Shown here one piece after another: positions 27,878 to 36,801 of a stretch of DNA of 45,916 nucleotides. The notes beneath the pieces were generated by a model. It had not been told where the DNA came from. It searched no databases and saw only the letters and a list, made by a program, of their open reading frames with translations. The DNA is from Sideroxydans sp. (lineage in GTDB: Bacteria > Pseudomonadota > Gammaproteobacteria > Burkholderiales > Gallionellaceae). Every line of letters begins with the position of its first letter. The stretch's first letter is position 1. A program made the position numbers and the translations under genes. The DNA lies in contig JAQUAD010000016.1 in assembly GCA_028687425.1 (NCBI GenBank), positions 1-45,916 on the forward strand. The letters run 5' to 3'.

Positions 27878-28426
27878 ATGGGTTTGAACAAAGTACCTTC
27901 CGGCAACGGTCTTCCCGACGATTTCAACGTCATCATCGAGATCCCCCAACACGGTGAGCCGGTCAAGTATGAAGTGGACAAGGATTCCGGCGCGATCTTC
28001 GTGGACCGTTTCATGAACACCGCGATGCACTACCCATGCAACTACGGCTACATCCCGCACACCCTGTCCGACGACGGCGACCCTGTCGATGTGCTGGTGA
28101 TCACCCCCGTGCCGTTGAACAGCGGCGTGGTCGTGCGTTGCCGCCCGCTGGCAGTGCTGAAGATGGAAGACGAGTCCGGTTTCGACGCCAAAGTGCTGGC
28201 TGTGCCGGTAGACAAGCTCTCCACCTTGTACCGCGGCCTGAAGAGCCACACCGAACTGCCCGAAATCATCCTCAAGCAGATCGAACACTTCTTCGCCCAC
28301 TACAAGGATCTGGAACCCAACAAGTGGGTCAAGATCGGCGGCTGGGAAGGCATCGACGAAGCCCGCAAGGAAATCATGGCTGGTGTTGAAAATTACAACA
28401 ACGCCAAAGTCAAACCCGAGTTCTGA
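27878..28426 (+). CDS. ppa: Soluble inorganic pyrophosphatase (family I)
   Basis: The 182-aa length and motifs fit family I: '[16 protein letters not shown]', '[13 protein letters not shown]', the signature '[10 protein letters not shown]' near residue 66, and a C-terminal '[16 protein letters not shown]'. It hydrolyses PPi to phosphate in the cytoplasm using Mg2+. Together with PPi-dependent phosphofructokinase and the H+-pyrophosphatase 3-6 kb away, the cell has three PPi-handling enzymes clustered; a soluble PPase would compete for PPi, so some regulation is expected. folD follows by 14 bases. Confidence 0.97.
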   Translation: MGLNKVPSGNGLPDDFNVIIEIPQHGEPVKYEVDKDSGAIFVDRFMNTAMHYPCNYGYIPHTLSDDGDPVDVLVITPVPLNSGVVVRCRPLAVLKMEDESGFDAKVLAVPVDKLSTLYRGLKSHTELPEIILKQIEHFFAHYKDLEPNKWVKIGGWEGIDEARKEIMAGVENYNNAKVKPEF

Positions 28427-28440
28427 TCAGGAGCACAGAG

Positions 28441-29292
28441 ATGACCGCACGCATCATTGACGGAAAAGCCATCGCGCAGGAAGTGCGCGCCGAATGGAAG
28501 GTACGCGCTGACGCGTTGAAGGCGCGGGGCATCACGCCCGGTCTGGCGGTCATCATTGTCGGCGAGGATCCAGCGTCCAAGGTCTATGTAGCCAACAAGG
28601 TGAAAGCCTGTGCTGAACTGGGCCTGCATTCCGAGCATATCGCACTGCCGGCCGAGACCTCCGAAGCCGACCTGCTGGCCCGCATTGATGCGCTGAACAA
28701 TGACCCCAAGATACACGGCGTGCTGGTGCAATTGCCGGTGCCCAAACATATCGACGGCGACAAGGTGCTCAATGCCATCGCACCCGAGAAGGATGTGGAC
28801 GGATTCCATCCGGTGAACGTGGGTGCACTGGCCACCGGCAACATGCGCTTCGCCCCCTGCACGCCTTACGGCTCGCTGGTGCTATTGCAGAAGAGCGGCG
28901 TATCCATCGAAGGCAAACATGCCGTGGTGGTCGGTCGCAGCAACATCGTGGGCAAGCCGATGGCGCTGTTGCTGTTGCAGCACAATGCCACGGTCACCAT
29001 CTGTACTTCAAAAACGCAGGACCTTGCCAAGCACACGCGCGATGCCGACATTCTGGTAGTCGCAACCGGACGCCCGAAGATGATCACCGGCGACATGATC
29101 AAGCCGGGCGCTGCGGTGATCGACGTGGGTATCAATCGCATGCCGGACGGCAAGCTGTGCGGTGATGTGGATTTCGAATCTGCCAAAGAAGTGGCCGGTT
29201 GCATCACGCCCGTGCCCGGCGGTGTCGGCCCGATGACCATCACCATGCTGGTGGCGAATACCGTACAGTCCGCAGAACGCACTGCAAAATAA
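28441..29292 (+). CDS. folD: Methylenetetrahydrofolate dehydrogenase/cyclohydrolase
   Basis: The 283-aa bifunctional enzyme oxidises 5,10-methylene-THF and hydrolyses methenyl-THF, linking one-carbon pools. Motifs: '[15 protein letters not shown]' with the catalytic Lys, '[10 protein letters not shown]', '[16 protein letters not shown]' (dinucleotide site, near residue 162) and '[16 protein letters not shown]'. A CAGGAGCACAG ribosome site precedes the ATG. It is probably co-transcribed with ppa and ends at the hairpin at 29319. Confidence 0.97.
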   Translation: MTARIIDGKAIAQEVRAEWKVRADALKARGITPGLAVIIVGEDPASKVYVANKVKACAELGLHSEHIALPAETSEADLLARIDALNNDPKIHGVLVQLPVPKHIDGDKVLNAIAPEKDVDGFHPVNVGALATGNMRFAPCTPYGSLVLLQKSGVSIEGKHAVVVGRSNIVGKPMALLLLQHNATVTICTSKTQDLAKHTRDADILVVATGRPKMITGDMIKPGAAVIDVGINRMPDGKLCGDVDFESAKEVAGCITPVPGGVGPMTITMLVANTVQSAERTAK

Positions 29293-29318
29293 GCCTCTGA
29301 CAATCTTCTGCCTGAAGC

Positions 29319-29345
29319 AACGGACGGTACGACCGTCCGTTTCTT
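29319..29345 (+). terminator. Terminator of folD
   Basis: Perfect 10-bp stem AACGGACGGT/ACCGTCCGTT with a 3-base loop, followed by TCTT. It lies 27 bases past the folD stop and abuts the stop of the convergent gene. The T-run is weak. Confidence 0.65.
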
Positions 29346-31782
29346 ACAAGTCGAACTTCTTCTTGAACTCAGCCAGCGGTAGCGGCTTGCCGAACAGGTA
29401 TCCCTGATACAGCGTGCATCCGTTCCACTCCAGGAAGTCGCGCTGCTCCTGCGTCTCCACCCCTTCCGCAATCACTTCCATGCCCAGATTGTTCGCCATA
29501 CCGATGATGGTCTGAATAATCGCGGCATCGGACGACTTGCTGCCGATGTGCTGCACAAAGGACTGGTCGATCTTGAGCTGGTCCAATGGCAATTGGGTCA
29601 AATAGGCCAGCGAAGAATAGCCTGTACCAAAATCATCCATGGCAAAGCTGATGCCGAGCGCTTTCAGGGAATGCATCTTGGCGATACTGTCACCGATATC
29701 ATCCAGCAAGATACTCTCGGTCAATTCCAGCTTGAGCCGGCTCGGATCGATAGCGGTATATTCCAGTATCTCGTGCATCTCCTGCACGAAATTCGCCTGC
29801 CGGAACTGCCGCGCACTGACATTGACGGCAAGCTGCAGATCACGGGTCTGTTCGTCTTGCGCCCAGACGCTGATCTGGCGACAAGCCGTTTCCAGCACCC
29901 ACCTGCCGATAGGTAGGATCAAACCGTTCTCTTCCGCCAATGGGATGAACTGGAGCGGCGGGATCAGGCCGCGCTCGGGATGTATCCAGCGCAACAGGAC
30001 CTCGGCCCCGACCACACGTCCCAGCTGGTCGACCTGAGACTGGTAATACAACTCAAACTCGTGCAGACGCAATGCCTCACGCAGGCCGACTTCCGTCTGC
30101 GCGCGTAATTCCAGCTCTTGCTGCATGGCGGGATCGAAGAAACGCAGTGCGTTGCGTCCCGACTTCTTGGCTTCGTACATCGCGGTATCCGCCTGCTTGA
30201 GCAATTCATCCATCGAATCTTTGTAATTGATCAACAGCGTGATACCCATGCTGGATGAGCTATGGAATTCGGAACCTTCAAGCTGATAAGGCTCGCTGAG
30301 CGAATGCAATACTTTTTCGCCCACTGCACGCGCCTGCACGGCGGCATGCGCGCTGTCTTCACTCAAGCCTTCCAGCAAGAGTACAAACTCATCACCGCCA
30401 AAACGTGACACGGTATCGCCTTCTCGTACGCAGGCTTGCAATCGTCGCGAGACCTCGATCAGCAACATGTCGCCGATAGCATGTCCCTTGGTATCGTTCA
30501 GCGTCTTGAAGTTGTCCAGATCGATGAACATGAGCGCGCCGCCCGTATGATTGCGTGCTCCCGCAGCGATCCCCTGACGCAAACGATCCAGCAGCAAGCG
30601 ACGATTGGGCAGCTGGCTGAGCGGATCATAAAACGCCAGATGATGGATCTCGTTCTCGGCTTTCTTGCGCTCGGTGAAGTCAACATAGGCACCGACGTAA
30701 TTGGTCACGTTGCCTTCCTTGTCCACCACGGCCGTGATACTCAACCAGGCAGGGAATATCTCGCCGTTCTTGCGGCGGTTCCATATTTCGCCCTGCCAAC
30801 TGCGTTCACGCTGCAAGCTGGCCCACATTCGCTCGAAGAAGACACCGCTCTGGCGGTCAGATTTCAGCACGGAGGGCCTTTTGCCGATGACATCGTCGGC
30901 AACATAGCCGGTCAGATCGGTGAATGCCTGATTGATCTGAATGATGATCGCATTCGCATCGGTGACGATCATCCCTTCTTCCGCTTCGAATGCGGTCGCC
31001 GCGATTCGCAACGCAGCTTCGCGCTCTTCCAGTTCGCTCATCATGCGATTGAACGCATGTGCCATGCGGGCGATATCGCTCGGGCCGCCCGGCTCCGCTC
31101 TCACCCCGATCTCTCCACGCTGCGCACGTGCCATGCTCTCCGACAGATGATCCAGCGGCCGCGACAGGTTGCGCGTCAGTTTGCCGATCAGGAACAGGAA
31201 CAGCAGTGCGAAAGAAAATGAGGTCAGCAGGTTGGTGATGAAAATATTGGTGGTCGTCTGGCTAAGGGAAGCCTTGCTCATCACCACCGAGACATACCCC
31301 AGCAATTCCGGTTTGCTCGCGTCACCAAAAGGCGATTCTTCCATCGGCTGTGAAAATACCGGTGCGGAAAAGTGCCATGCCTTTTTGCTTTCCGCATTGA
31401 GCATCGAATCGGCGTGCAATCCGCCCCATTCCTGTTGCTGCATGAATTGCGCCAGATCGTTATCGCCCTGCGCCAGCAACAGTTTGCCGTTGGCATGCCT
31501 GATCTCCATGCCGATCACGCCTGGAAACGACATGGTGGCATGCATCACTTCTGTGGCGTTATCCGCAGAGGAATAGATCAGCGCCAGCGTGCTTTGTCGC
31601 GCCAGATTGTCTGTGATGCGCCTTCCCTGTGAGATCAGATCCTCGCGTACCCGCTCGTTCACCTGCCAGGAGCCGGCGATCGAAGCAAACAGCGCCAGGA
31701 AAAGAATCCCCAATGTAATGGAAATACGGATCTGCCGTTTGAATGTGAATCTCTGAAAGAAAGCGCTGAACTGTCGTCTCAT
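29344..31782 (-). CDS. Membrane HAMP-PAS-GGDEF-EAL protein
   Basis: The 812-aa protein has membrane helices at about residues 20-38 and 183-200 enclosing a periplasmic sensor region. HAMP (201-255), PAS (260-372), GGDEF (382-548) and EAL (560-805) follow. The GGDEF motif is intact ('RFGGDEF', 462-466) with an RxxD site ('REGD') upstream. The EAL signature reads EVL (594-596), a tolerated change since the Glu is kept, and 'NVSARQF', 'ELTES', 'DDFGTGYS', 'KIDQSFV' and 'IAEGVET' are present. It could both make and break c-di-GMP. It starts 9 bases after a periplasmic binding-protein gene. Confidence 0.92.
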   Translation of the reverse strand: MRRQFSAFFQRFTFKRQIRISITLGILFLALFASIAGSWQVNERVREDLISQGRRITDNLARQSTLALIYSSADNATEVMHATMSFPGVIGMEIRHANGKLLLAQGDNDLAQFMQQQEWGGLHADSMLNAESKKAWHFSAPVFSQPMEESPFGDASKPELLGYVSVVMSKASLSQTTTNIFITNLLTSFSFALLFLFLIGKLTRNLSRPLDHLSESMARAQRGEIGVRAEPGGPSDIARMAHAFNRMMSELEEREAALRIAATAFEAEEGMIVTDANAIIIQINQAFTDLTGYVADDVIGKRPSVLKSDRQSGVFFERMWASLQRERSWQGEIWNRRKNGEIFPAWLSITAVVDKEGNVTNYVGAYVDFTERKKAENEIHHLAFYDPLSQLPNRRLLLDRLRQGIAAGARNHTGGALMFIDLDNFKTLNDTKGHAIGDMLLIEVSRRLQACVREGDTVSRFGGDEFVLLLEGLSEDSAHAAVQARAVGEKVLHSLSEPYQLEGSEFHSSSSMGITLLINYKDSMDELLKQADTAMYEAKKSGRNALRFFDPAMQQELELRAQTEVGLREALRLHEFELYYQSQVDQLGRVVGAEVLLRWIHPERGLIPPLQFIPLAEENGLILPIGRWVLETACRQISVWAQDEQTRDLQLAVNVSARQFRQANFVQEMHEILEYTAIDPSRLKLELTESILLDDIGDSIAKMHSLKALGISFAMDDFGTGYSSLAYLTQLPLDQLKIDQSFVQHIGSKSSDAAIIQTIIGMANNLGMEVIAEGVETQEQRDFLEWNGCTLYQGYLFGKPLPLAEFKKKFDL

Positions 31783-31791
31783 TTGCGCGCC

Positions 31792-32901
31792 TTACTGCTC
31801 AGGGAAGGCCATGTCGAAACTCTGCAAGCGGCTGGTATTGACCCCCAGATGGCGGGCAGTACGCAGGTTGATGGCCATCAACACTTCACGCAACGGCACC
31901 AGTCCCGAGCCATTCCCGCCCGACGCCATCAGGTTCATCGCCGATCCGGCCAGACTGCGCCCGAGATCGACGTTGTCAGGATAGAGCGAGAACAGCACAC
32001 CGCGCCGCACATGGCTGAAACTGCTGGAGAACAACGTCAGATTCCGTCCCCAGGATTCCTGCAACAGCATGGGCATCACCGTGCTGTCCTCGACCGTGGT
32101 TGAATCCTGCGGCAGCCACAGCGCGTCTTTCTCGACGTCCACTTTGGCAAGTATCTCCTGATAGGCCCGCATCGCACCGCGCAGATCCTGGGCCTGATAG
32201 GTCACAAGCTCCAGTCCCTGATGATGCGCAGCGTCTTTGGCCAGACTGATGAGCCAATCGTTTTGCCTGGGATCGTAAACCGTAAAGATGCGTCGTACTT
32301 TGGGCATCATGCTTTTCAGGCGGGAAAACAGCAGCGCCGGATCAGGAGACAGGCTGTTCACCTGTGCGGATTGAACTTCTTCTTCAGAAGCGGACAGCAC
32401 TCCACCGACCACCAGCCCCAGTTCACTTTCCAGTGAACGGGCGACCCTCATGCCCTGCCGCCCGAGGGCTATGACGACCTTCGCCTCCTGGCGGCGCAGT
32501 GTCTCTTTCAACTGGCCGACATCCACATCTTTGCCAACCGGAAAATTACTGACCCGGCCTTTGGCCTTGTCTTCTATGCCATCGATGATCTGCGTGAACA
32601 CGCTGCGATACGGCTCGCCGATATCGGGATAGATCACTGCGATCCCGCCTGCCTCGCTGGCATCCGCCAATTTATTGGCAACCTTGCGTTTCACGGCAAC
32701 GTTCACCAGCCCGGCTACCCGAACCGGGACGATCAACACTTCCTGAAAATCATCGAGACGGTCGACACCAAACAGTGAATCATCCATCCATGCCGGCTGT
32801 CCGTGAAATACAACGTCCGAATCCTTCGTGCTTGCCTGTGCCGCAAAAGAAATACCCATGCAGACCATAGCCACCAAAAAACCGACTTCCACGCTGAGCA
32901 T
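31792..32901 (-). CDS. ABC-type periplasmic substrate-binding-like protein
   Basis: The 369-aa protein starts with a signal peptide 'MLSVEVGFLVAMVCMGISFA' cut near 'AQA'. The body resembles the TrpX/YtrF-like substrate-binding family (Pfam ABC_sub_bind type): 'GGIAVIYPDIGEPYRSVFTQ', 'VVIALGRQGMRVARSL', 'RRIFTVYDPRQNDWLI' and 'LWLPQDSTTVEDSTV'. I chose the ATG at 32901 because GGAAAG precedes it; a GTG at 32949 would add 16 basic residues and has no ribosome site. No permease or ATPase is nearby. It is 9 bases upstream of a membrane GGDEF-EAL gene, so it is probably a sensory partner. Ligand unknown. Confidence 0.78.
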   Translation of the reverse strand: MLSVEVGFLVAMVCMGISFAAQASTKDSDVVFHGQPAWMDDSLFGVDRLDDFQEVLIVPVRVAGLVNVAVKRKVANKLADASEAGGIAVIYPDIGEPYRSVFTQIIDGIEDKAKGRVSNFPVGKDVDVGQLKETLRRQEAKVVIALGRQGMRVARSLESELGLVVGGVLSASEEEVQSAQVNSLSPDPALLFSRLKSMMPKVRRIFTVYDPRQNDWLISLAKDAAHHQGLELVTYQAQDLRGAMRAYQEILAKVDVEKDALWLPQDSTTVEDSTVMPMLLQESWGRNLTLFSSSFSHVRRGVLFSLYPDNVDLGRSLAGSAMNLMASGGNGSGLVPLREVLMAINLRTARHLGVNTSRLQSFDMAFPEQ

Positions 32902-33258
32902 GGAATTTGCTTTCCGGATTGATCGAATTGGAGTGTCGGGCCTGATCACGATGGAGAGAAGTGTCGTTCAAAGAACACGACTGTACAAGTGAAAACTCCA
33001 AACACGGTTGCTCTGAAAATCTTGCATATCTCCTCACCGGGTAACGCGTGACTGCACCTGCTGTAATTCCGGGAAACCGCTTACTCCAGAATCACCTGAA
33101 TATTTCGGCCGATCATTTTGAACAGTGTCGGCTTGCGACCGATATTAGCAGGCTTTACACTCCCCATGCATAAGACATGGTTATTATCCATCACCAGCCG
33201 ACCACAAGAACAACAGCAACGGCCAGCTGCATATGCCCTCTGGAGGAAAAAAACAATA
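32902..33258. other. Divergent intergenic region upstream of the ThDP-enzyme operon
   Basis: No convincing gene in about 357 bases. A near-palindrome ATGGTTATTATCCAT (33177-33191, one mismatched pair) lies 68 bases before the ThDP-enzyme start and could be an operator. A TTTACA (near 33153) may be a -35 element, but no well-spaced -10 is seen. Confidence 0.45.
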
Positions 33259-35106
33259 ATGTCCGCATCACGATTTTCAGGCACGACCAAAGATAGAACC
33301 GACCACTTCCACGCTCACCCGATTGATGTTGCCGATCTGCTCGTTGCCTATCTCGAGCAGATCGGCATCGAATATGTATTCGGCATTCCCGGGGGGGCGA
33401 TCGAGCCGCTATACAACGCCCTGGCCCGAAGTGAACGCCGGGGGGGCATCCGACACATTCTTGCAAGGCACGAATCCGGAGCAGCTTTCATGGCGGATGG
33501 ATATGCACGCGAAAGCGGCAAGATCGGTGTGTGTTGCGCCACTTCCGGCCCTGGTGCAACCAACCTCATTACTGGCGTTGCTTGCGCCTACGACAACGAC
33601 GTCCCTATGCTGGTCATCACCGGCCAACCCGCGCTTCCCTCGTTTGGCAAAAACCCGCTGCAGGACTCCAGTTGCACAGGCATCAACACATTAAGCATGT
33701 TCCGACATTGCACCCGCTACAACTCTCTGGTTTCACACCCCAAGCAACTGGAAGCAAAGTTGATTTCAGCGCTGCAAAGTGCTGTTCGCGCCCCCAGAGG
33801 TCCATCACACCTTACCTTTCCAGTCGATGTCTTCAGGAGCCCCAGTCCCACTGCCGCACCTTCCTACGACTTGCGCGGCCTGCTCGCCCCTTCTTCTTTG
33901 GTTGATGAGCAATCCATCGCCACCTTGCAAGAGGCTTTGGATCAGGCCATGCATGTCGTCATCCTGATCGGGGGCAGTTGCGGCGAAGCGATAGGCTCGA
34001 TATTACAGTTCGCTTCGATGAAAGGGACGGAGTTTGTTACCACCCCCGATGGCAAGGGCCTGGTCAATCCCAGGCATCCATTGTTTCGAGGAGTATTCGG
34101 CTTCGGCGGCCATGCTTCGGCCGTCGCCGCCTTACGCGCTCCTTCGGTCGATCTGGTGCTAGCTATCGGCACCAGTATGGGCGAATGGAATAGCGGAGGA
34201 TGGTGTGAAAGCGTGCTGAATGAAAAGCTGATACACATCGACGAATCCGAGGAGCACCTCTCTCATACCCCCATGGCACGTCAACATGTGCGGGGACGGA
34301 TCCTGTCGATCTTCAACCGCATTGTGGAACAGTTGCAAGCCAGGCAATGCAATACGACATTCGATCGGCAACATGTTGTTCGGGACGCCGAGAATAACAA
34401 ATGGACACCGTTGCATATGCTGGATGAACCTGAAAAATATGCAGGCAACACGGCACTTTTCAATCCGCAAAGACTGATGCGGGAGCTTGGCACACGCTTC
34501 CCGCCCACCACCCGTTTCCTGTCAGACACGGGAAACAGCACCGCCTGGTCTGTCCATTACCTGCATCCACATTCCGACCAGCGCTTTACCGAACGACGCC
34601 TGGGCGGGAATAACCGCAAAATCATGCAAAGGCAACGTCGAACGCACGGAGGCTGGCTGCGTGTCACCATGAACTTCGCCGCCATGGGTTGGGCGATCGG
34701 CGGCGCGATCGGTACCGCCAAAGGCGCCCCGAACGCTCCGGTGGTATGTATCACCGGGGACGGCAGCATGCTCATGAATGGGCAGGAACTCTCCGTTGCT
34801 GTCGCCGAAGGCTTGAACATCATCTTCGTGGTACTCAACGATCAGTCATTAGGCATGGTCAAGCATGGTCAGCGACTAGCTGGCGCGGAAGCTATCGGCT
34901 GCACACTCCCGCCCACCGACTTTGTCATGCTGGCACGTGCGCTGGGCGCCCAAGGCTTCACGCTTCGCCGCCCGGAAGACATGGATGCATTGGACATCAA
35001 TGCCTTGTGTTCCCGCAACGGGCCTACGCTGCTCGATGTCCATATCGATCCCGAAGCCGTACCTCCGATGAATGTGCGCATGCGCGTGCTGGCCAATGCG
35101 CTTTAA
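33259..35106 (+). CDS. Thiamine diphosphate-dependent enzyme, acetolactate synthase-like
   Basis: The 615-aa protein has the three-domain layout of acetolactate synthase/oxalyl-CoA decarboxylase relatives. The N-terminal Pyr domain has 'GIEYVFGIPGGAIEPLY' and the cofactor-activating Glu in 'ARHESGAAFMADGYARESG'. The central domain includes 'PDGKGLVNPRHPLFRGVFG'. The C-terminal PP domain has the ThDP motif 'GDGSMLMNGQELSV' ending in 'VVLNDQ'. Such enzymes join or split 2-oxo acids, so product cannot be named. A GGAGG precedes the ATG at 33259; longer readings lack a site. A 30-residue insertion rich in Arg ('KIMQRQRRTHGG') precedes the PP domain. It leads an operon with two citrate-synthase-like genes, not with ilvN. 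Confidence 0.85.
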   Translation: MSASRFSGTTKDRTDHFHAHPIDVADLLVAYLEQIGIEYVFGIPGGAIEPLYNALARSERRGGIRHILARHESGAAFMADGYARESGKIGVCCATSGPGATNLITGVACAYDNDVPMLVITGQPALPSFGKNPLQDSSCTGINTLSMFRHCTRYNSLVSHPKQLEAKLISALQSAVRAPRGPSHLTFPVDVFRSPSPTAAPSYDLRGLLAPSSLVDEQSIATLQEALDQAMHVVILIGGSCGEAIGSILQFASMKGTEFVTTPDGKGLVNPRHPLFRGVFGFGGHASAVAALRAPSVDLVLAIGTSMGEWNSGGWCESVLNEKLIHIDESEEHLSHTPMARQHVRGRILSIFNRIVEQLQARQCNTTFDRQHVVRDAENNKWTPLHMLDEPEKYAGNTALFNPQRLMRELGTRFPPTTRFLSDTGNSTAWSVHYLHPHSDQRFTERRLGGNNRKIMQRQRRTHGGWLRVTMNFAAMGWAIGGAIGTAKGAPNAPVVCITGDGSMLMNGQELSVAVAEGLNIIFVVLNDQSLGMVKHGQRLAGAEAIGCTLPPTDFVMLARALGAQGFTLRRPEDMDALDINALCSRNGPTLLDVHIDPEAVPPMNVRMRVLANAL

Positions 35107-35118
35107 CCAAGGAAACAC

Positions 35119-35925
35119 ATGACCGATAAAATCAAACCCCACTCGATCCGAACACGCATCTGGCGCGAAGAGCCGGAAGCCGACAACCCCTTCGTTGCAC
35201 GTGCTGCGTATTGCCATGGCTACGACGTATATGGCGAGATGCTGGGCAATGCGCGATGGGTCGAAATGCTATATCTGCTATTCCGCCAAGAGGCTCCCTC
35301 TTCGTCACAGGCGGACATGCTGGAAACATTGGCGGTCGCCTTGTCCAACCCGGGCCCCCGCGATGCCTCGGTACATGCTGCGATGTGCGGCGGCGTCTGT
35401 GGTTCAACTGCTGCATCCTCGCTCATGGCCGCCCTGGCCGTCGGCGCAGGTCAATATACCGGAGCGCATGAAGTGTTTAGCGCAATGCAGGCTTGGGCAA
35501 CCTGCGGTACCGATGTCGAAGCATGGCGGCGTCAAAGTACTCAAACTCAAGAAACATCGGGCAGCATCTGGCCTGCATCCGAACATTTCCCGGGCTTCGA
35601 TCCGCATGGCGTCAGCACGGCCACCACCGTGAAGCAAACACTGGCCTGTCTGGCTGGACATGGATGCGGGGAACATCTGCGCTGGTTGCAGCAGAACTTG
35701 TCTGCAATGGAAGAAATGGCAGGCAGTCCGCTCGCATTGTCCGGCGTGACTGCCGCTGCCTTGTTCGACCTGGGTTTCACGCCCGATCAGGGCGAGATGC
35801 TGTATCTGCTGCTCCGCCTTCCCGGCGCTGCAGCGCATGCATTGGAGCAACGTCCGCTCGGCTACAAGAAATTCCCCTTCGGCACAGTGGAACTGGAAGA
35901 TGCAGCAACACAGGAGGCTGTATGA
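35119..35925 (+). CDS. Citrate synthase-fold protein A (citryl-CoA lyase-like), catalytic residues altered
   Basis: The 268-aa protein is about the size of stand-alone citryl-CoA lyase. Similarity to the citrate synthase fold is seen in 'YCHGYDVYGEML', 'VGAGQYTGAHEVFSAM', 'FPGFDPHGVSTAT' and 'LFDLGFTPDQGEMLYLLLRLPGAAAHALEQ'. By my alignment the catalytic His of 'G-P-L-H-G-G-A' is replaced (QYTGA), the His of 'GFGHP' falls in 'GFDPH', and the Asp of 'PNVD' is Ser ('LALS'). If right, it is not an ordinary synthase. It follows the ThDP gene by 12 bases and overlaps the next gene by four (ATGA), so a complex of the two CS-like proteins is plausible. Function unknown. Confidence 0.7.
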   Translation: MTDKIKPHSIRTRIWREEPEADNPFVARAAYCHGYDVYGEMLGNARWVEMLYLLFRQEAPSSSQADMLETLAVALSNPGPRDASVHAAMCGGVCGSTAASSLMAALAVGAGQYTGAHEVFSAMQAWATCGTDVEAWRRQSTQTQETSGSIWPASEHFPGFDPHGVSTATTVKQTLACLAGHGCGEHLRWLQQNLSAMEEMAGSPLALSGVTAAALFDLGFTPDQGEMLYLLLRLPGAAAHALEQRPLGYKKFPFGTVELEDAATQEAV

Positions 35926-36770
35926 CTACGCACAGCAAAGGACCTGGATTGCTGCAAGCGAACGTGGGCATTTTGAAAAGTCATATGGGAACTTTCTATC
36001 CCGGCAGCCATGTGATCTTCCGAGGGCATGACTTGCACACTGAGTTGCAGGACATGGATTGGGTGGAACTGTATGTGTTCGGTATTACCAACCGTCGGTT
36101 CAGCAAAGAACAGTTGCGCCTGATGCATTCAATCTGGACTTACACCAGCTATCCCGATGTCCGTCTTTGGAACAACCGCGTGGCGGCACTGGCCGGCAGT
36201 TCGCGCAGTACGGGAAATCTGGGCGTGTCAGCCGCACTGGCCGTATCGGAAGCTTCCATCTATGGTCGAGGGATCGATATGCGCGCCATAGACTTCTTGA
36301 TACGCACACGTCAGCAGCTTGCCGATGGCTGCCTACTGACAGACTGCATCAAGCAGGAGCTGGATGCTCACCGCAGCATCGCAGGCTATGGCCGCCCCTT
36401 GGTCAACGGCGACGAGCGGAATCAGCACATACTGACTCTGGCTCACAGCCTGGGTCTGGATCAGGGCCCGTATCTGCGCCTCGCCATGTCAGTCGAGCAG
36501 ACACTTTATAGCGGTCGCTGGCGCATGAAAATGAACTATGCAGGTGTCGTTGCTGCCTTGGTAGCCGATCTGGGATTTTCGCCTCGCGAGTATTACCTGT
36601 TCTTGTTCCCCGCCTTTCTTGCCGGCATGCAGCCCTGTTATATAGAGGCAGCAGATCGTCCTGAGGGTACTTTGTATCCAATTCCTTGTATTGATGTCAC
36701 GTATGAAGGAGAATCTCATAGACCTTGGAAGCTCAAGGATAATAACGATTGCCACAATACCCGCTCATAA
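35922..36770 (+). CDS. Citrate synthase-fold protein B, catalytic residues altered
   Basis: The 282-aa protein shows citrate-synthase-like helices: 'FRGHDLHTELQDMDWVELY', 'FSKEQLRLMHSIWTYTSYPD', 'VAALAGSSRSTGNLGVSAAL' and 'IAGYGRPLVNGDERNQHIL'. The last corresponds to 'PGFGHPLxxxGDPR', but the catalytic His is Arg here, and the later catalytic Asp segment reads 'KMNYAG', so Asp looks replaced by Asn. It overlaps gene A by four bases and has a closely related topology, so the pair may form a heteromer. Both start and frame are fixed by the ATGA overlap. A TonB-dependent receptor follows 31 bases downstream. Function unknown. Confidence 0.7.
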   Translation: MTTHSKGPGLLQANVGILKSHMGTFYPGSHVIFRGHDLHTELQDMDWVELYVFGITNRRFSKEQLRLMHSIWTYTSYPDVRLWNNRVAALAGSSRSTGNLGVSAALAVSEASIYGRGIDMRAIDFLIRTRQQLADGCLLTDCIKQELDAHRSIAGYGRPLVNGDERNQHILTLAHSLGLDQGPYLRLAMSVEQTLYSGRWRMKMNYAGVVAALVADLGFSPREYYLFLFPAFLAGMQPCYIEAADRPEGTLYPIPCIDVTYEGESHRPWKLKDNNDCHNTRS

Positions 36771-36801
36771 AGGCAACCTGAAACACCGGGAGGAGTCTGA
36801 A

